Source of the DNA: Vicia villosa
Taxonomy: Eukaryota > Streptophyta > Magnoliopsida > Fabales > Fabaceae
NCBI RefSeq assembly: GCF_029867415.1
Contig: NC_081185.1
Coordinates: 135,553,753-135,617,752 of the forward strand
Direction: 5' to 3'
DNA: 64,000 nt
Under the pieces are notes generated by a model, which ran no database searches, was not told the origin of the DNA, and saw only the letters and a program-made list of their open reading frames with translations. The translations under genes were made by a program, and so were the position numbers. Below are positions 59,120 to 64,000 of this stretch, in pieces; within the stretch, counting starts at the first letter, position 1, and each line of letters opens with the position of its first letter.

Positions 59120-59768
59120 TGTTGGGCTTTCCCTCATATTTTGTGAGGTCTAATTGGATGTGGGTTGGTGACTCATGTGTGCGTAATCCTTTGTTATTAT
59201 CCAACAAAGGGGAATAGGGTTTAAGTGTGAAAACAACAAAAGAAAAGAAGTGAGAAGAGAGAAAAATCAGTAGCCACATCAAAATTATGCAGCCCCAATT
59301 TTAGCACAGTTCAGTCCCACGAAATCAGAGATTGTACAAAATTCAATGGTCGGATCGTTCTAAAATTTTGACACAATGTTCATGATTTATAAGAGCACAT
59401 TCTGAACGACAATGATTGGATTCAGAGCTTTATAAGTCAGTTTGTCGAGTCCATCTTTGAGGTCTGAATTTTTTGGAGTTTTTTGGATTGTTTTGTCTCT
59501 CTTGATTCTTGTTGTATTTCAAGATTGATTGCAAATCTTGATGATGTTGATGCATATCTCTAACTAGTGTTAGAGATAACCTTGTTCGTACTCATTGTTG
59601 ATTATAGTGGAGATTTCAAGTGGCTTTTGGGTCCCGTGATTTTTTACTCCTAGTTAACGGAGATTTTTCACGATAAAATTGTGTTGTGTTTTTTGTTGAT
59701 TGTCGTTGCATATTGGAAAAATTTATGTTGTTGAATTTTTCCGTTGCATTTGTGATTTTCTCCCAACA
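59120..59768 (+). repeat. 3' LTR of the copia element
   Basis: Co-linear with the 5' LTR, about 20 bp shorter because of small deletions. Confidence 0.93.
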
Positions 59769-59773
59769 CATCA

Positions 59774-60776
59774 CTCCCACTCAAATCAAGAAGAACTTTT
59801 TTGTTACCGAAATCACAATCAAGGTGTCATTTCCGAACCTTCCTTGACAAATATCATGAAAACCGCCTAGGTACAACTTGAAAACGATCAAAACAACATG
59901 CATAACACTAAACGAAATGCATATTGACACACCCTCTTCGGATTACAAAGGGATCTCTAGACCAGATCATCACTTTTATTTTATGTCTCAAATATCGCTC
60001 CCAACTCAAATTTTAGATAAATTCTTAGGATTGATTATTGTTACCTTGTCGATTAAAATGTCCTCTATGAATCAAGACCAAAATAAAATCCTCCTCTAAT
60101 AGACTCCTCGTCACCAAAAAATAAGTTATCATTTTTCACCTCATTAAATTGTTGACATGAGAAAATAGTGCTAGAATGTTTGCATGTACTATTTCTTATT
60201 ATCAACCATCAATATTTAGAATTTACTTATCACCTTCATGAGTCATTCAACTTAAACAATTAGTATAAATCACTTTAGCCTTTTCATATTTTGAACAGTT
60301 CTATATTTTGATGTCTTAAGATATTAGTTAAATCTGATTAGTTTCAATTAATTGTTTGTACTGTTAGTTTGTTAAAGGAACTTTAGGTATTAGTTGTTTT
60401 TATCACTTGTAATTCACTTAGACCATATCCTATAGTATGGCCTAACCCCTTGTACTATTCAAATTACATAATAATAAAAATAATTTCATTTTATTTTCAT
60501 TTTGTGATTTTACCATGAAAGCAATAACAATTAATACACTGCAAGTGTGCGATTATATCGAATTAGTAAAAAAAAATTGTCGTTCACATTGACCAGTTTG
60601 ATTATCAAATTTTATTATTCTTATGTTAATTTTAGGACAAACCTTTTAAGACTATTTTGAAAATAATTGTAATTGCTAACGCCCTATAAAATAGGGTTTA
60701 GGAAAATGAATCTTGTCTTAGATTTACTCATGCAAGTTTCTAATTTTAGTTAATATTGAGTTTGCCTCATAGGTAA
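59774..60776. other. AT-rich intergenic DNA
   Basis: No gene recognised. An open frame of 73 codons at 59878 has no support. Confidence 0.45.
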
Positions 60777-61442
60777 TGTCAAGTGGGCAAGGGCTGGATC
60801 GGTGACGGGCATTACCTTTGCGTTTGGCCGAGTGTTTATTGGAGGCGCGACTGGGGTGTATGGGAGTGTGGGGGGCTTTGTACGACTTAGGGGTCTTATT
60901 GTAATTTGAACCATTAGTATCCCTATATATACTTGTAACACTAAAACCCTAAAGTCTATAATTCAGAACAAATCAATAAGACGAAACTATAGTTGCTCTA
61001 TATTCGCAGACATAGGCAATTTTGCCGAACTCTGTGAATAAAACTTGTGTGTGTTTCTCTCTACTCTAATTTGCATTCGCGTATCTGTTCCAACATTTGG
61101 TATTAGATGACGTTTAATCTTGGAGGTGTGAAATTCGAAATAACTCAGTTTGACAAAATAAACAATTTCGGTTTATGGCAAAGGAGGGTTAAAGATTTGT
61201 TGGCTCAATAAGATTTACATAAGGCGCTTCATGATGAGAAACCAGCGGACATCACAACCATTGATTGGAACAATATGAAGGAGAAGGCCGCATGTTTGAT
61301 AAGACTTTGTGTTTTTGATGACGTGATGAATCATATCTTGGACCTCAAAACTTTGAATAATGTATGGAATAAATTGGAAAATCAGTACATGTCCAAGACA
61401 CTCCTGAAAAAATTGTTCGTCAAGCATTGTCTCTATAGTCTG
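60777..61442 (+). mobile_element. Tnt1-like copia element: 5' LTR, primer site and gag start
   Basis: A probable LTR (start uncertain, perhaps tgtcaagtgggcaagg at 60777; end gttccaaca at 61095) has a TATA box (ctatatatac, about 60932). tggtattagatgacg (61098) is a variant initiator-Met primer site. Gag follows: LGGVKFEITQFDKINNFGLW at about 61117, a stop, then LHKALHDEKPAD, KEKAACLIRLCVFDDVMNHI and NKLENQYMSKTLLKKLFVKH. This is a copia UBN2-type gag very like Tnt1. At 61442, in the LYSL motif, the sequence changes abruptly to the end of another copia element. Confidence 0.75.
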
Positions 61443-61654
61443 TGTTGGAGCACAGCGGAAAAAGATCTACAAGATGAAAATGGAAGAAGAGAGAAAGTTT
61501 CAACTAACTTTTACTCAATTGAAAACAGATATAAGAATGATTCTAAATGCTTCTATTTCAATTACAAAGCAAACCTACAATATATACTAAACTCATATTT
61601 GACCAAACTAATTAAAGCCCAACACAAGACCCAAAACAAACTAATCAGCTAACA
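61443..61654 (-). repeat. 3' LTR (212 bp) of the minus-strand copia element
   Basis: TG...CA termini on the minus strand. It is preceded by CACATTCAGAGTG, a short purine-containing stretch at the place of the polypurine tract. Confidence 0.8.
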
Positions 61655-61670
61655 CACTCTGAATGTGCAA

Positions 61671-63963
61671 TTACATTTCAACAGCATCCATTAATTTACA
61701 TTCAAAGCTGAAATCAACAATACCAATTACATTCCTTAAATTGATGAAGTGTTCAGTCTTGAAAACTGTCGTCAGCACATCTGCAAGTTGCTTATGGGTG
61801 CTACGATGCACAACTTCTAGCACTCCATTATGGACTTGATTCCTTTGAAAATGGAAATTTGTGTCAATGGGTTTGCTTCTCCCATGCAGCACTAGGTTCT
61901 TAGCAAGGCTTATAGCTGATTTGTTGTCAATTATCAACTTCATAGGTTTCTTCACCTTAATATTCAGCAGCCAAATAGCTTGACATGCAGACAAAGCACC
62001 TGTAATGTATTCAACTTCACAAGTTGACAATGCAATCACTGACTTCCCGGATATTTAAAAAAATATCCAGAAGTACTTCTTCTGTCTACTCTATCACCAC
62101 TCCAGTCAAAGTCTAAGTAGCACATAAGTTCTGACTCACATTCAGTACCAGAAGGGAACAAAACTCCATACTTTAGAGTCCCTTTAATATACCTTAGAAT
62201 CCTAATTGCAGCTTGGTAATGTGACCACTTTGGTTTGTTCATAAACCTACTCACCATTTCAACTGCGTAAGAAATATCAGGCGTGTTATTACAATGATAT
62301 CTCAGCGAGCCTACCAACTATTTAAAAGTTGTAGCATTTACATCATCACCTTTAGCATCAAAATCCAACTTGTGATTCGTCTCAGCAGGTGTGATTGCAG
62401 ACCTGCAATTTGACAGCTCGAATCTCTCTAGAGGCTCAAGTTCATACTTTAATTGATGCAAAATGATACCCTTCTCAGAGTATAAAACCTCCATCCCAGA
62501 AATTATACCAACTTTCCTCGGTCAATCATCTCAAATTAATTCATCAACACCTTCTTGAACTTTATTATATCATCATAATAGGTCCATGTCAGCAATATGT
62601 CATCAACATAAAGACATACCATAATTATATCATCAGAATTGCCTCCAGAAGTATAATGAACATAAAGGCCATATTCCATCTCATAATTTTGAAACCCCTA
62701 CTTTCTAAAAAAATGAATCAATCTTCAAATTCCAAGCTTTGTGTGCTTGCTTCAATCCATACAAGGCTTTATGAAACTTGTATACCATCCATTCCTGATT
62801 CTTTTTCACAAATCTAGGAGTTTGTGACACATAAAATTCTTCTAGTAAAAGACCATTCAAAAATGCAGATTTAGCATCCAGTTGTATCATATGACAATTC
62901 CTATTAGAAACTACATTAATCACTAACCTAATTGTTTCATGTCTAGATACAGGTGCAAACACCTCAAAGTAATCTAGCCCAGTTTTCTGAATAAAACCTC
63001 TAGCTACTAACCTCGCTTTGTGTTTCCCAATTAATCTATCTAGCTTCAATTTCACCTTGAAAACCCATTTGATGATGATGGGTTCTTTTCCTTTGGAAGC
63101 TTTGTCAACTCCCAAGTCTTGTTTCTTTCTATTGGCTCAAGTTATTCTTTCAAGGCCTTCAGCTAGACTTTCCTCTTGAGTGCTTCGTCTGTACTCACAA
63201 GTTCAGAGTCTACTAACACGACACACTGAATGACTTCACCTTTAGATTCTATTTCAGTATCATGTAACATGTGAAACTCTATAAACCTTTTGGGTATTTG
63301 TCTCATCCTTTGTGGTCTATGAACTTGTTGTGAATCTTCTACATAACATAGAACAATGTCAACTTCTAAACCTCCTTTAGAAACAATTCCTTTAGAATTA
63401 CCACCTTCTGAAGAATGACTTTTTCCAGCGGCATGATTAATTCTAGAAGTTTGACTCTCATAGTCTTGAACACCAGATTCTGGACCACCTTCAGAGTCTG
63501 GATCACTTCTAGAGTCTGGATCACTTCCAGAATCTCTGTCAGAGTCACCTTCCGACTCTGATTCACCTTCAGAGTCATAATCATTTTCACCTTTAAAGTC
63601 ATCTTCAGACTCTGACTCATCTTTAGAAACAACTTCCAAACTTCTTTCAAAAGCACCTCCAACATCAGAGGCAGGATTAGACGTGTTCCTATCCTAAGTT
63701 TATGATTATTTTACTATGAAATCTATGATAAATTCCACCTTCTTAGAGATTATACAATCAAGTTTATAAGCACATGTACTATAGTACCCCACCAATAACA
63801 TTACTTTACTGCTATCATCCAGCTTCTCTCTTTTAGCATCTTGAACATGCTTATAACATACAGAACCAAATACTCTAAGATGAATCACACTTTGTTTAAC
63901 CCTTGTCCACTTCTCAAAAGGATTAACTTCATTCATCTTCTTAGTTCGACACCTGTTGAACAC
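61671..63963 (-). pseudogene. Copia pol: integrase end, reverse transcriptase, RNase H
   Basis: On the minus strand. Integrase C-terminus (63963-63706) has LRVFGSVCYKHVQDAKREKL and a VGYYSTCAYKL piece. An acidic Glu/Ser/Asp-rich linker (about 63640-63440) follows. Reverse transcriptase (63115-62705) has WVFKVKLKLDRLIGKHKARL, VARGFIQKTGLDYFEVFAPV and QLDAKSAFLNGLLLEEFYV, ending in KALYGLKQAHKAW. The YVDD motif is intact at 62596-62610. RNase H (62317-61671) has GSLRYHCNNTPDISYAVEM, YLDFDWSGDRVDRRSTSGYF and ALSTCEVEYITGALSACQAI, plus DNKSAISLAKN. Frames change near 63140, 62700-62320 and 62040, so the copy is disabled though well preserved. Confidence 0.85.
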
Positions 63964-64000
63964 ATATGTTGCAATCGCAACAACTGTGGAAGGCAGAGGT

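Larger units (their letters stand above)
54470..59768 (+). mobile_element. Complete but decayed Ty1/copia element, target duplication catca
   Basis: LTRs at 54470-55139 (670 bp) and 59120-59768 (649 bp) both start tgttRggctttccctc and end tcccaaca. catca flanks both sides (54465-54469 and 59769-59773). tggtatctagagtcg right after the 5' LTR is an initiator-Met primer site; ggtcgggggagttt precedes the 3' LTR. The interior runs gag, protease, integrase, reverse transcriptase, RNase H in copia order. The two LTRs differ at roughly 12-15 percent in the parts I aligned, so this is an old insertion. Confidence 0.93.
61443..64000 (-). mobile_element. Copia element on the minus strand, inserted in the Tnt1-like gag; runs out of the window
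   Basis: On the minus strand the element ends with a 212-bp LTR (61654 to 61443) that starts TGTTAGCTGATTAG and ends GTGCTCCAACA. Upstream of it, right to left, are integrase C-terminus, an acidic linker, reverse transcriptase and RNase H. Its 5' part, including the other LTR, lies beyond 64000. The left neighbour is an interrupted gag of opposite orientation, so this is the younger insertion. Confidence 0.85.

Noticed and set aside
63366..63639. Acidic Ser/Glu/Asp repeat protein as an independent gene
   Set aside because: It is in line with copia integrase and reverse transcriptase on the same strand and is the normal variable linker between them.
54470..64000. Endogenous pararetrovirus
   Set aside because: Domain order protease-integrase-RT-RNase H with LTRs and 5-bp duplication is Ty1/copia; no movement or coat protein motif seen.

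Overview
The window is plant nuclear DNA: AT-rich, with GT-AG introns, many LTR retrotransposons, MITEs and a class II tRNA. A D27-type strigolactone gene, a jacalin-lectin remnant and LTR fragments resembling the Ogre/Tat group point to a papilionoid legume, probably of the Medicago/Trifolium/Pisum group. The species-level part is inference.

Three genes look intact, and each was assembled from split exons by eye. (1) A three-exon DUF506 (PDDEXK-like) gene lies on the minus strand at 4343-5711 (355 aa). (2) A three-exon gene for a small plastid-targeted, two-helix membrane protein of unknown function lies on the minus strand at 19759-21207 (181 aa). (3) A six-exon DWARF27 beta-carotene isomerase gene lies on the plus strand at 23701-26567 (257 aa). 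A tRNA-Leu(UAA) gene lies on the minus strand at 45269-45350. I saw no sign that these genes act together; only D27 has a clear pathway role.

Most of the rest is mobile DNA, and several insertions can be resolved to the base. A gag-protease-only LTR element (10953-17202, duplication atgga) splits a jacalin-lectin pseudogene. A large degenerate minus-strand copia element (about 27182-42672) holds three guests: an Ogre/Tat-like LTR block, a MULE-type MITE with a 10-bp duplication, and a young 7.6-kb non-coding LARD-like element (33095-40660, duplication ataaa) with 2080-bp LTRs. Two hAT-like elements are nested at 48343-49724. A complete but decayed copia element lies at 54470-59768 (duplication catca). 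At the right edge a minus-strand copia element has landed in the gag of a plus-strand Tnt1-like copia element and runs out of the window.

Other content: LINE fragments (one with RNase H and a poly(A) tail), Stowaway-like and Tourist-like MITEs, a CACTA-type end next to a 27-bp-arm hairpin carrying a short gene-like fragment, a decayed plant-mobile-domain gene flanked by repeated AT-cored palindromes, a 112-bp tandem repeat and a long (AT)n microsatellite. The stretches between these are AT-rich and I see no genes in them. I could not name a wholly new system. The best candidates for novelty are the LARD with its repeated AACCGGTT palindrome modules, the palindrome set around the mobile-domain gene, and the hairpin beside the CACTA end.
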